A stretch of 12,033 nt of DNA from Spirochaetaceae bacterium (GCA_003170115.1 PMZS01000391.1:1-12033), one strand, 5' to 3'; shown: positions 1 to 6,576, counted from the first letter of the stretch. Notes: generated by a model from the sequence alone, not told the origin. A program made the numbers and translations.

Positions 1-39
1 CAACTACCCTGACACAGGGGGCTCATTGCCTGCTGCCTG

Positions 40-1416
40 ATGACCGCCGGTCTCCTGTTCGTGCTTCTCTCACGGACGGTGCTTTCCCCCCTTGCTCATC
101 TGGCGAAGGACGTCCAACGTATCGGCGTCACCGGCGAAACGACGCGCATTGCCGTCCTGGGCCACGACGAGCTTGCCCAGCTGGCGGGCACCATCAACGG
201 GATGCTCGACGCTCTCAACCGTTCCGAATTGGAGCGGGGGAAGCTCACCGCCCATCTCATTCAAGCGCAGAAATCGGAGGCAGTCGGGGTCCTGGCCGGA
301 GGAATCGCGCACGACTTCAACAACATCCTTCAGGTCATTTCCAGCTTCACCCAGCTGCTCCTGCACAAGTCCGCGCCGAACGATCCGGCGGTCAGCTCGC
401 TGTACACGATAGAGAAAGCGATCGCGCGGGGTTCGCAGCTCACGCAGCAGATGCTCTTGTTCGGCAAGGGGGTGGAGAGCAGGCTCGAGGACGTCGACAT
501 GAACGCCGAGATCGTCGAAGTGTGCCAGATGCTGGAACGCACGATACCGAAGATGATCAGCATCGAGCAACATCTCTCCCGGGATTTGAAGGCCGTTCGG
601 GGTGACGCGTCCCAGCTCAAACAGATCCTGATGAACCTCGCGGCGAACGCTCGGGATGCGATGCCCGGCGGTGGACGGATGGTGTTCGAGAGTGAAAACG
701 TCCGGATTGACGAGGAGTTCCGCTCCCGGCATCCCCAGCTCAGTGTCGGTGAGCACGCAATGCTCAGCATCTCCGATACCGGCACGGGTATGGACAGCGA
801 GACGATGAAGCGGATGTACGACGCATTCTTCACGACGAAAGAAATAGGCAAGGGTACCGGGCTCGGCCTCGCTATCGTTTACGCGGTCGTGAACAGCCAC
901 CGGGGCTACATATCATGCTACAGCGAGCTCGGCCAGGGCACCATATTCCGTGTCTATCTGCCCGTGCACGCCTCGGGCAACGCCCGGCCCGGCATGCCGG
1001 CGAACGCGGCCCCCGTTGTCCGGGGAGGATCAGAGAGCATCCTGGTCGTCGACGATGAACCCGATATCCGCCAGGCCGCGCAGGAGGTTCTCGAACGGTA
1101 CGGCTACGGCGTCACAGTGGCGGAAAGCGGCGAGCGCGCCCTGGAGCTCTATGCCCGCACACGGGCCGACCTGGTCATTCTGGACCTGAACATGCCAGGC
1201 ATCGGCGGGTATCGCTGCCTGGAACAGCTTCGACGCCTCGATCCCGACGTCAAAGTCCTCATCGCCAGCGGCTATTCCACGCAGCTCGTGCCCGCGGAGA
1301 CGTTACAAGTTGGCATCAGCGCAATCGTCAACAAGCCTTTCCTCTGGGAGGACATGCTGCACAAGATCCGCGTTGTTCTGGACGTGGATGTCGGGAAGAA
1401 CATCGGGAGGTGGTGA
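40..1416 (+). CDS. Hybrid sensor histidine kinase (TM-HAMP-HisKA-HATPase-REC), N-terminus probably lost by frameshift
   Basis: Membrane-bound hybrid kinase that autophosphorylates on His and passes phosphate to a fused receiver. Numbered from the ATG at 40: end of a transmembrane helix (1-18), HAMP (about 12-66), H-box AHDFNN with His91, N-box Asn203, G1 box DTGTG (246-250), F-box DAFFTTK (261-267), G2 box GKGTGLGLA (270-278), then a receiver (about 333-447) with acidic pair Asp338/Asp339, phospho-acceptor Asp382 in LDLNMPG, Ser410 and Lys432. All catalytic residues are present. The ATG at 40 has no Shine-Dalgarno and falls inside the hydrophobic helix, since the codons from 22 (LIACCL) are hydrophobic too. 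An in-frame TGA lies at 10-12, so the sensor domain and first helix probably lie upstream in another frame. This is either a sequencing error, a real frameshift, or a truncated kinase. No output gene is adjacent and the signal is unknown. The kinase assignment is firm; the start is not. Confidence 0.9.
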   Translation: MTAGLLFVLLSRTVLSPLAHLAKDVQRIGVTGETTRIAVLGHDELAQLAGTINGMLDALNRSELERGKLTAHLIQAQKSEAVGVLAGGIAHDFNNILQVISSFTQLLLHKSAPNDPAVSSLYTIEKAIARGSQLTQQMLLFGKGVESRLEDVDMNAEIVEVCQMLERTIPKMISIEQHLSRDLKAVRGDASQLKQILMNLAANARDAMPGGGRMVFESENVRIDEEFRSRHPQLSVGEHAMLSISDTGTGMDSETMKRMYDAFFTTKEIGKGTGLGLAIVYAVVNSHRGYISCYSELGQGTIFRVYLPVHASGNARPGMPANAAPVVRGGSESILVVDDEPDIRQAAQEVLERYGYGVTVAESGERALELYARTRADLVILDLNMPGIGGYRCLEQLRRLDPDVKVLIASGYSTQLVPAETLQVGISAIVNKPFLWEDMLHKIRVVLDVDVGKNIGRW

Positions 1417-1431
1417 GCGGCCGCTCACCAC
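1410..1431. terminator. 22-bp perfect palindrome spanning two convergent stop codons
   Basis: Positions 1410-1420 (GTGGTGAGCGG) are the exact reverse complement of 1421-1431, with no spacer. The kinase TGA (1414-1416) and the TGA of the convergent lipoprotein gene (1425-1427 read on the - strand) occupy mirror positions in the two arms. The RNA from either strand would fold the same way, so a bidirectional stop for transcripts is the natural reading. There is no real U-tract on either side (only CTTT on the + side), so intrinsic termination would be weak. The symmetry is seen; terminator function is inference. Confidence 0.45.
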
Positions 1432-2060
1432 GCTTTGACAAAGTGCTGGCGAGCAGGGGTTAGGCTGACAACTGTTGATCCAGGAGCACCCGACCTACGG
1501 GTACGGACGAAAAAACGGTTTGCATCACATGCAATGGCTCGGTCAGCCTCGTACAACTCGAAACCGCCGAGCGGCATATACCCTTTCTCCCGGGCGTAGT
1601 CGGAAAGAGCGGCATAGCACTTCGAGCTCTCCTCGGAAGGACTGTGCCCGCTGAGCCGGTATTCGGCGACCAGTCTCTTGCCTCTGCCAATATGCTCTAT
1701 CTTGAATTGTCCTCTCAGCTTTTCGAGCTTCCGCTGGTCCGACTCCTTGATGATCGCCCCGCAAATGCATCGAAGCGCGGTGGCGGGCACTTTCCTGGGG
1801 TCGTCCAGGTAGATCCCTATGGAACGGTTGGGAACTATCCCTTGCTGCGACAATGCCTGCCGAAGCTCGGCGAAGACCGGAGCTGTATTGGAATAGTCTC
1901 CGACATATTCCAGGTAGGCGAATGTGTACGGCCCGGTGACTGTCTCGACGACTTTGACCGAGTCCGGCGCCGAGCATCCCCCCGTCAGGAACGAGGCGAG
2001 CACGAGCGTGACTCCAAAAGCGAAACTCCGTCCGTGTGATCTCATGAATGTTCCAGTCAT
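1425..2060 (-). CDS. Lipoprotein with GyrI-like (AraC effector-binding) domain
   Basis: Predicted 211-aa exported lipoprotein. From the chosen start it has a basic N-terminus (RSHGR), a hydrophobic stretch (SFAFGVTLVLASF) and the lipobox LTGGC with acylated Cys29. The lipobox has Leu at -4, not -3, which fits the looser spirochaetal rule. The mature part resembles a single GyrI-like/effector-binding domain: YLEYVGDY followed by FAELRQAL and the turn GIYLDDPRKVP. In this family the domain binds small hydrophobic ligands or partner proteins, so a ligand-binding role at the membrane is inferred. The start chosen is the ATG at 2060, preceded by AAGGCGGAT. The same frame opens at ATG 2093 (222 aa), and ATGs at 2072 and 2045 are also possible; all keep the lipobox. 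It lies about 65 bp downstream of the SDR gene on the same strand and may be co-transcribed. No cognate ligand is evident. Confidence 0.75.
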   Translation of the reverse strand: MTGTFMRSHGRSFAFGVTLVLASFLTGGCSAPDSVKVVETVTGPYTFAYLEYVGDYSNTAPVFAELRQALSQQGIVPNRSIGIYLDDPRKVPATALRCICGAIIKESDQRKLEKLRGQFKIEHIGRGKRLVAEYRLSGHSPSEESSKCYAALSDYAREKGYMPLGGFELYEADRAIACDANRFFVRTRRSGAPGSTVVSLTPARQHFVKAW

Positions 2061-2125
2061 ATCCGCCTTCATGTGACTTTTCGGCGGTATCATAATCCGA
2101 CCGCAGTGCCATGGCCGGGGACAAG

Positions 2126-3022
2126 TCAGATTTTAAAATAGCTCCCTCGCTCGAGGTCCGTGAGGAGGGAGGGCTGCATGGGATGCCACCCGAGGCGTTC
2201 CTGAGTCAGCTTGCTCGAGGCCGGGCAGTCGATTCCGGCGAAGTCTGCAAACCAGCCAAAATGAATGGCGGCATCCTCGGATGATTTGCTTACAACCGGA
2301 ATGTTCAAGCGTCTTCCGATGACTTCAGCAATATCTCGGAACGCAATTCCCTCTTCAGCAACCCCGTGAAACCTGGTCCCCGCCGTAGCCTTCTCAAGTG
2401 CAAGCCTGAAAAGGTGGGCAGCATCGAGTCGGTGCACAGCGGTCCAGCGGTTGAGCCCGTCGCCTCTGTACGCTGAAAGGCCCTTTTCACGTGCGATACT
2501 GATCAGAGTTGCAACGAAGCCGTGATCGCCGTCACCGTGGACCGATGGTGAAAGACGTACCACCGACACGCGCACTCCCCGCGCCGCCGCCGCGGCTGCT
2601 GCTTCTTCCGAAGCGATACGCGGGATCGCAGAGGAGTCGGAAGCGGGCGCATCTTCTTCGGTTGCAAGGCGACCCGGAGTCACGAGCGCGGTCCCGGAGG
2701 TGACGATCAAAGGGCGGTCAGAGCCAGCGAGCGCGGAGCCGAGAGCCTCAATGGCGTGCCTGTCCGTCTCGCAGACTTCCTTGAATCTCGAGAAGTCATG
2801 GATGAAACCGTTGTGAATCACGCCTTCCGCGGCGGCGGCCCCACTCCGCAAGCTGTCCAGATCCTCAAGATCACCCCGATGGACCTTTGCACCAGCGGCG
2901 GTAAGCGACTTGGCGGCCGCATCCGAGCGAGCGAGGCCGAGCACCTGGTGGCCCGCGCGGATTAGCTCCTGAACAATGGCAGAGCCGATGAAACCTGTAG
3001 CACCTGTAACAAAGACACGCAT
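2126..3022 (-). CDS. Atypical extended SDR / NAD(P)-dependent epimerase-like oxidoreductase
   Basis: 298-aa Rossmann-fold protein of the extended short-chain dehydrogenase/reductase superfamily. Residues 1-14 hold the dinucleotide-binding strand and loop TGATGFIG; GDLED (50-54) matches the adenine-contacting acidic position; a TSG at 108-110 marks the active-site strand; RWTAVHRLDAA (193-202) is the usual C-terminal substrate-side motif. The catalytic YxxxK expected after the serine strand is missing: that stretch reads IPRIASEE (133-140). The protein therefore belongs to the atypical SDR groups or has another chemistry, and its substrate is unknown. The start at 3022 is preferred over the ATG at 3037 because AAAGGA sits six bases upstream and the Rossmann strand begins immediately. 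The neighbouring AraC-type gene is transcribed divergently, a common layout for a regulator and its target oxidoreductase. GC content is visibly lower than in the flanking kinase and bsh genes. Confidence 0.88.
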   Translation of the reverse strand: MRVFVTGATGFIGSAIVQELIRAGHQVLGLARSDAAAKSLTAAGAKVHRGDLEDLDSLRSGAAAAEGVIHNGFIHDFSRFKEVCETDRHAIEALGSALAGSDRPLIVTSGTALVTPGRLATEEDAPASDSSAIPRIASEEAAAAAAARGVRVSVVRLSPSVHGDGDHGFVATLISIAREKGLSAYRGDGLNRWTAVHRLDAAHLFRLALEKATAGTRFHGVAEEGIAFRDIAEVIGRRLNIPVVSKSSEDAAIHFGWFADFAGIDCPASSKLTQERLGWHPMQPSLLTDLERGSYFKI

Positions 3023-3028
3023 TTGAGT

Positions 3029-3034
3029 TCCTTT
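3029..3034 (-). promoter_or_regulatory. Ribosome binding site that sets the SDR start
   Basis: AAAGGA on the - strand, followed by ACTCAA and the ATG at 3022-3020. The good match and six-base spacing support this internal start over the upstream in-frame ATG at 3037. Confidence 0.6.
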
Positions 3035-3081
3035 CATGCTCTATGAATACTGGGCCGGGTCTTTCGGACGGCAGAAAAATC

Positions 3082-3109
3082 AGGGCATGTTCTTGCACAA
3101 TCCTGTCAA
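3082..3109 (-). promoter_or_regulatory. Candidate promoter for the SDR gene
   Basis: On the - strand a perfect TTGACA (3104-3109) is followed after 16 bp by TGCCCT (3082-3087). The -10 box is poor against TATAAT, but is one base from TACCCT, the -10 proposed for two other genes in this window. It lies about 60 bp upstream of the start at 3022. Weak call. Confidence 0.25.
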
Positions 3110-3112
3110 AGT

Positions 3113-3118
3113 GATAAT
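3113..3118 (+). promoter_or_regulatory. Candidate -10 element for the AraC-type regulator
   Basis: GATAAT on the + strand, 25 bases before the ATG at 3144. No good -35 box is seen at 17 bp (TTCTTG). It overlaps the opposite promoter region, as expected for a compact divergent control region of about 120 bp where the regulator could act on both genes. Confidence 0.25.
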
Positions 3119-3174
3119 TTCTTCCGTGAGTCTTATAGAAACTATGGAACCGCTCGTTGAAATCCGAAGATTGA

Positions 3175-4026
3175 TTGCTCGATACGAACATAAAAGGCCT
3201 CAAGATCGCGACGCTCGGAATGACGACGGAACCCATGCCCGTTGTCTATGAACCCTTGTTCGGTGTCGTCGTTCAGGGTGCCAAACGGACCGTGCTCGGT
3301 AGCAGAGTCTTCGAGCACGTTGAAGGACAATACTTCGTTGTCTCCCTGGAGGTACCCATCACGAGCCAGATCGTTTCGGCAACGGATGCGGAACCTTATA
3401 TGGCGGTCAGCTTGAAGCTGAAACCTCCGATGATCGCCACGTTGTTGTTGGAGGTGGCGGACAGCGACATCCCCACCGCGCCGTTCTCGGGCCTGGGAGT
3501 AGGCCAGGCCTCGGGCGAGTTATTGGAAGCTGTCGTCCGCCTTCTTCATCTTCTGGATCGCCCTCGGGACAGGACTGTGCTGGCCCCGTTGGTGGAACGT
3601 GAAATCCTTTGGTATCTTCTTTGTGGTGAACAAAGGGCCATAGTGCGCCAGGTCGGTCTGGCCGACCCCCGACTCTCCCAGATCAGCCAGGCCATCCGGT
3701 GGATTCGGACGAACTATTCCAAACCTCTCCGAATCGAAGAACTGGCCGAAATGGTGGCGATGAGCGTTTCGTCGTTTCATCGACATTTTCGGGTGGCCAC
3801 AGCCATGACTCCCATTCAATACTTGAAGCAAGTTCGGCTGCAGGAAGCTCGTTCCCGGCTCATGGTACAGCCTGAAGACGTGGCAGCCATGGGGTTCGCC
3901 GTGGGCTACGACAGCCCTTCGCAGTTCAGTCGAAAGTACAGTCGATTGAGTCCGCGTTCCGCTAGAACGTCCTCTCCCCGAACATTGTCAGCAGGTCGGC
4001 TACCTCGAGGTGGCCGCGGATCTTGA
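3175..4026 (+). CDS. AraC-family transcriptional regulator (AraC_N type), apparently damaged at both ends
   Basis: 283-aa open frame from TTG 3175. The N-terminal AraC_N region is clear: VVYEPLFGVVVQGAKR (23-38), then the cupin-like strands with HVEGQYFVVSLEVPIT. The C-terminal DNA-binding domain has two helix-turn-helix motifs (about 187-206 and 236-258), the second with the family signature GFAVGYDSPSQFSRKYSRL. The real N-terminus probably lies in another frame: from ATG 3144 that frame encodes MEPLVEIRRLIARY, typical of how these proteins begin, and it switches to this frame between about 3177 and 3196. The frame used here is blocked by a TGA at 3172-3174. After YSRL (about 3948) the usual tail is replaced by an Arg/Ser-rich stretch that is antisense to the 3' end of bshB1 (overlap 3962-4026). 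The likely target is the divergent SDR gene. The family call is secure; whether it is functional or a pseudogene is open. Confidence 0.8.
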   Translation: MLDTNIKGLKIATLGMTTEPMPVVYEPLFGVVVQGAKRTVLGSRVFEHVEGQYFVVSLEVPITSQIVSATDAEPYMAVSLKLKPPMIATLLLEVADSDIPTAPFSGLGVGQASGELLEAVVRLLHLLDRPRDRTVLAPLVEREILWYLLCGEQRAIVRQVGLADPRLSQISQAIRWIRTNYSKPLRIEELAEMVAMSVSSFHRHFRVATAMTPIQYLKQVRLQEARSRLMVQPEDVAAMGFAVGYDSPSQFSRKYSRLSPRSARTSSPRTLSAGRLPRGGRGS

Positions 4027-4696
4027 ACGGCTCGCCGTACTTCTTCCCGATGAGGTGACCATAGTGCGCCATGCGGGCGAACAGGAGCTCGTGAAACTGC
4101 TCGCTGGCGATGTAGGTCGGTGGTTCGCTTTCTGCCGCGCCCGGTTTGAACAACTGAGTCTCGTACGCCTGCAAAGTGCGGCGCTTGTCTTCGATCACGC
4201 TTGAAACATCCACGATGAAGCTGGGGTCGAACTCCCACGTGCTCATGTAATAGATGAGCTGGGAGGGGCGGTGCGATTCCTGGCCGGTGTCCCGCTTCTT
4301 CAGCCCGGCGAGGAATGCCGCCTCCTCTATGATGCGGGAGGTTGCCGGGTGATCGGGGTGCCGGTCTTCCCAGTAGGGCAGGAGGATGACCCGGGGCCGG
4401 TGCTCGCGGATCTCGCGGATGACGGCCTCACGCGAAGGCTCATCGACCGACAGCCGGCCGTCAGGCAAGGAGAGCATCTCGTGATGCGAGACTCCCATGA
4501 GGGCACTGGCCGCATCGAACTCGGCTGCTCGCATCGCCAGTGTTCCCCGTGTCCCCATCTCCCCTCGGGTCAGAGTGATCACGCCCGTCTTCGCGCCCGC
4601 CCGGGCCGCGCGGATGAGGGTCCCGCTGGCCGCCAGCTCCACGTCGTCGGGGTGCGCGCCGAATGCAAGAATGTCCAATATTTGAGGCTTCGTCAT
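3962..4696 (-). CDS. bshB1: BshB1-type GlcNAc-malate deacetylase (bacillithiol biosynthesis)
   Basis: 244-aa LmbE/PIG-L-fold zinc deacetylase. In bacillithiol synthesis it removes the acetyl group from N-acetylglucosaminyl-malate to give glucosaminyl-malate in the cytoplasm. Seen in the sequence: metal-binding and catalytic AHPDD (14-18, His15 and Asp18), the region LTRGEMGTRG (42-51), and the second metal motif HPDH (113-116). Length fits the family. The ATG overlaps the bshC stop as ATGA (4693-4696), which implies translational coupling; GGTGGA abuts the start. Substrate assignment relies on linkage to bshC: related enzymes act on chitobiose, mycothiol precursors or GlcNAc-PI, but the pairing makes the bacillithiol role much the likeliest. 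Its 3' end overlaps the tail of the convergent AraC-type frame by 65 bp. Confidence 0.9.
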   Translation of the reverse strand: MTKPQILDILAFGAHPDDVELAASGTLIRAARAGAKTGVITLTRGEMGTRGTLAMRAAEFDAASALMGVSHHEMLSLPDGRLSVDEPSREAVIREIREHRPRVILLPYWEDRHPDHPATSRIIEEAAFLAGLKKRDTGQESHRPSQLIYYMSTWEFDPSFIVDVSSVIEDKRRTLQAYETQLFKPGAAESEPPTYIASEQFHELLFARMAHYGHLIGKKYGEPFKIRGHLEVADLLTMFGERTF

Positions 4697-6318
4697 TCCA
4701 CCGCCAGCGTCCGGTGCTCCGGGGCAAACGGATCGATCGCCTCTGAAACGAGGGTGATGATCCGCCGGCCGTACCGGGCCAGGAACGGGGCGATGCAGAG
4801 CGTTCGCTCCTGCAGTCCCCCCAGAGGCGCCAGGGACGCCGTCAGGCGTTCCACCTGGCCGCGCAGGATGCCGTTCTTCTTGCGCGCCGCCTGAGCGATC
4901 TTCTTCTCCATGAAATCGAGCTGACGCGCTGTGCGCGATGCCCCGATCAGGGCGGTCCTGTGGAGGGTTGGGTCCAGGGTATCGATTTCGGAGACGATGC
5001 CCTCCCAGGCCTCGCTGACCCGCTGCCGGCCGTCGGCCATCCGGCGCGTGAGAGACTCGGGTACCTGGCGGCGCAGGATGTCGTCGATGATATGCTCCCC
5101 ACGCTCCAGCACCTGCACGAAGTCCACGCCGAGCTTCACGCGGAGTCTCTCCACCTTCTGCTCGACGATGGTGAGCGAGCTCCGGGGAACCATGAGCGGC
5201 ATCGGAATACCCATCCGCTGGTAGGCGAGGGAGAGCTGGCAGAAGTAGGCGATCTCTGAAGGACCGAGGACAACGGCGAGGGAAGGAAAAATCGTGTCCT
5301 GGAACAGGGGGCGCATGACGGCGTTGGGCGTGAAGGATTCCGGCTTGTCGGCGAGCAGTGAGGAGAGCTCTTTCGGCGTGAACTTCCTGCCCGAGGCTTT
5401 CAGCTCGAAACCCTGCGGTGTCATCGTGATCGCATCCCGCGCGGGGTCCTGGTGGAAAAGCGTGAGGAACCCATCCCGCAGCTCGATCTGCGGGTCGTAC
5501 CCGGCCGCTTTGAGGCGCGCCGTCTGCTCGATGACCGCAGCACTCACCGGACTCTTCCCAGTTATCTCCGCATCAAAGAGCGGCTGCGCGATGCGCTTCA
5601 ACCGCGGCTCCGATGGATCCACCAGGGCGAGGCCCAGCGGCCCGAACAGGCTTGCCATCCACGCGCCGAATGCCTGCGGATATGTCCGGCCCGGGGTGTA
5701 CGCGGCCCGCAGCTCGGCCATCACTTCCCGGGTGCTATCACCCTCCGGGAGGAAGCCCGCCAGCTCATCCAGCAGCGGTCCGATCGGCTCACCGAGCCGG
5801 ATCTTCGACACGGGGATCTTCGCCTGTCCGGCCCCCGGCATGCGCAGCGTCCGCAGTTTTCCGTCCCGATCCGTCACGCAGGCGTGATCCACTTCCGCGT
5901 GGTCGCTGTCTTCCGAGGCGATCCAGAATATGGGGACGACGGGCCTCCCGAGGGTGCGCTCAGCGTGCCGGGCCACGGCCAGGATGGTCAGCGCCTTGTA
6001 TGCCGTGTACAACGGCCCGCCGAACAACCCCGCCTGCTGCCCACCAATGGCGACAACCGCGGACGGATCCTCCAGGCGCGCCACGTTCGCCAGCGCCAGC
6101 GCGCCCGAGCCAAGCCGCTCGTTCTGCTCGCGGAGGACTGCGCAAAGTGACCTCCTGTCGTACGTTCGGCCGTCGATGAGTCGTGCCTGCTCGGCAAACG
6201 CATTCTCGTCCCTGAAATACCGGGGGAACATCGCGCGGATTCCCGGCTTCGCATCCCAGTAGTCCGCGTAGAGCTTGGATGTGGAGGGGAATGTGCGCAG
6301 CGCGATGCCTTGGATCAT
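4693..6318 (-). CDS. bshC: BshC, putative cysteine-adding enzyme of bacillithiol biosynthesis
   Basis: 541-aa protein, the usual length of BshC, which is assigned the last step of bacillithiol synthesis: adding cysteine to glucosaminyl-malate. The diagnostic N-terminal motif is present: GGQQAGLFGGPLYTAYKALT (92-111), followed by VVPIFWIASEDSDHAEV (127-143). The family usually reads TGQQ and EDHD, so the first Gly and the Ser138 are substitutions. The mid-region LLADKPESFTPNAVMRPLFQ and LGPSEIAYFCQL match conserved BshC blocks, and the C-terminal third is the expected coiled-coil helical part. The ATG at 6318 is the only usable start, as an in-frame TAA lies three codons upstream. No Shine-Dalgarno is at the right distance (GGAGG is 17 bases away), and a promoter-like pair ends six bases before the ATG. 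It is first in an operon with bshB1. bshA is not in the window. Confidence 0.93.
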   Translation of the reverse strand: MIQGIALRTFPSTSKLYADYWDAKPGIRAMFPRYFRDENAFAEQARLIDGRTYDRRSLCAVLREQNERLGSGALALANVARLEDPSAVVAIGGQQAGLFGGPLYTAYKALTILAVARHAERTLGRPVVPIFWIASEDSDHAEVDHACVTDRDGKLRTLRMPGAGQAKIPVSKIRLGEPIGPLLDELAGFLPEGDSTREVMAELRAAYTPGRTYPQAFGAWMASLFGPLGLALVDPSEPRLKRIAQPLFDAEITGKSPVSAAVIEQTARLKAAGYDPQIELRDGFLTLFHQDPARDAITMTPQGFELKASGRKFTPKELSSLLADKPESFTPNAVMRPLFQDTIFPSLAVVLGPSEIAYFCQLSLAYQRMGIPMPLMVPRSSLTIVEQKVERLRVKLGVDFVQVLERGEHIIDDILRRQVPESLTRRMADGRQRVSEAWEGIVSEIDTLDPTLHRTALIGASRTARQLDFMEKKIAQAARKKNGILRGQVERLTASLAPLGGLQERTLCIAPFLARYGRRIITLVSEAIDPFAPEHRTLAVE

Positions 6319-6324
6319 GCCCGC

Positions 6325-6353
6325 ATGTTACCTAATCCTCCGTGCCGAGGCAA
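6325..6353 (-). promoter_or_regulatory. Candidate promoter of bshC-bshB1
   Basis: On the - strand TTGCCT (6348-6353), 17-bp spacer, TAACAT (6325-6330). Only GCGGGC separates the -10 from the bshC ATG, so the transcript would begin at or next to the start codon (leaderless). Both boxes are moderate matches to sigma-70; spacing is ideal. Confidence 0.35.
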
Positions 6354-6435
6354 TGCGAGGGCAGCGACAGGGGGCGCCCTCTACTGCGGCGCTCGCTGGC
6401 CGACAATTCTGGCGGGATTTTGACTACGGTGGTGT

Positions 6436-6482
6436 CAACAATGCAGTTTGTAGTCAGAAACTGACTACAAACTGCATTGTTG
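6436..6482. repeat. Perfect 22-bp inverted repeat with 3-nt loop
   Basis: Left arm 6436-6457 begins CAACAATGCAG and ends TAGTCAG; the loop is AAA (6458-6460); the right arm 6461-6482 is an exact reverse complement. It lies between two divergent genes and has no T-tract, so it is not an ordinary terminator. It could be an operator for a dimeric regulator, a small palindromic repeat element (REP/MITE-like), or a cruciform or processing site. No transposase or target-site duplication is visible. Confidence 0.85.
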
Positions 6483-6540
6483 CAGCCCCTCCTCCAGATT
6501 TCCGCACCGTCTGAAAACTCGCGGCGCGTTCACGGCATCT

Positions 6541-6569
6541 TTGCCAATCCACCTCCCTTGAAGTACCCT
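6541..6569 (+). promoter_or_regulatory. Candidate promoter of the propeller-P83/100 operon
   Basis: TTGCCA (6541-6546), 17-bp spacer, TACCCT (6564-6569). Seven bases then lead to the GTG start at 6577, again implying a leaderless or nearly leaderless message, in line with the absence of a Shine-Dalgarno. The same TACCCT box occurs in the candidate acyl-CoA synthetase promoter. Confidence 0.35.
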
Positions 6570-6576
6570 CGGCATT

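Larger units (their letters stand above)
6319..6576. other. Divergent intergenic region between bshC and the propeller gene
   Basis: 258 bp with no supported gene. It holds a long hairpin (6436-6482), a short imperfect inverted repeat TTGAC...GTCAA (6420-6438) touching it, and one candidate promoter at each end, pointing outward. The TGACTAC core occurs at 6421 and 6462 and inverted near 6450. The region is richer in A/T around the hairpin than the coding DNA on both sides. Confidence 0.7.

Noticed and set aside
70..900. 276-aa open frame on the - strand over the kinase
   Set aside because: Antisense shadow: the + strand carries every kinase motif in order, and the shadow protein has no recognisable domain.
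4271..6262. Several long + strand open frames opposite bshB1 and bshC
   Set aside because: They arise from GC-rich codon structure; Arg/Pro/Ser-rich products without motifs or ribosome binding sites, against two well-recognised genes.
6357..6381. Short inverted repeat GAGGGC...GCCCTC as a terminator
   Set aside because: Only six base pairs, a long loop, no T-tract, and located upstream of a gene start.
6436..6482. Hairpin as an intrinsic terminator
   Set aside because: It lies between two divergent genes and neither side has a T-run.
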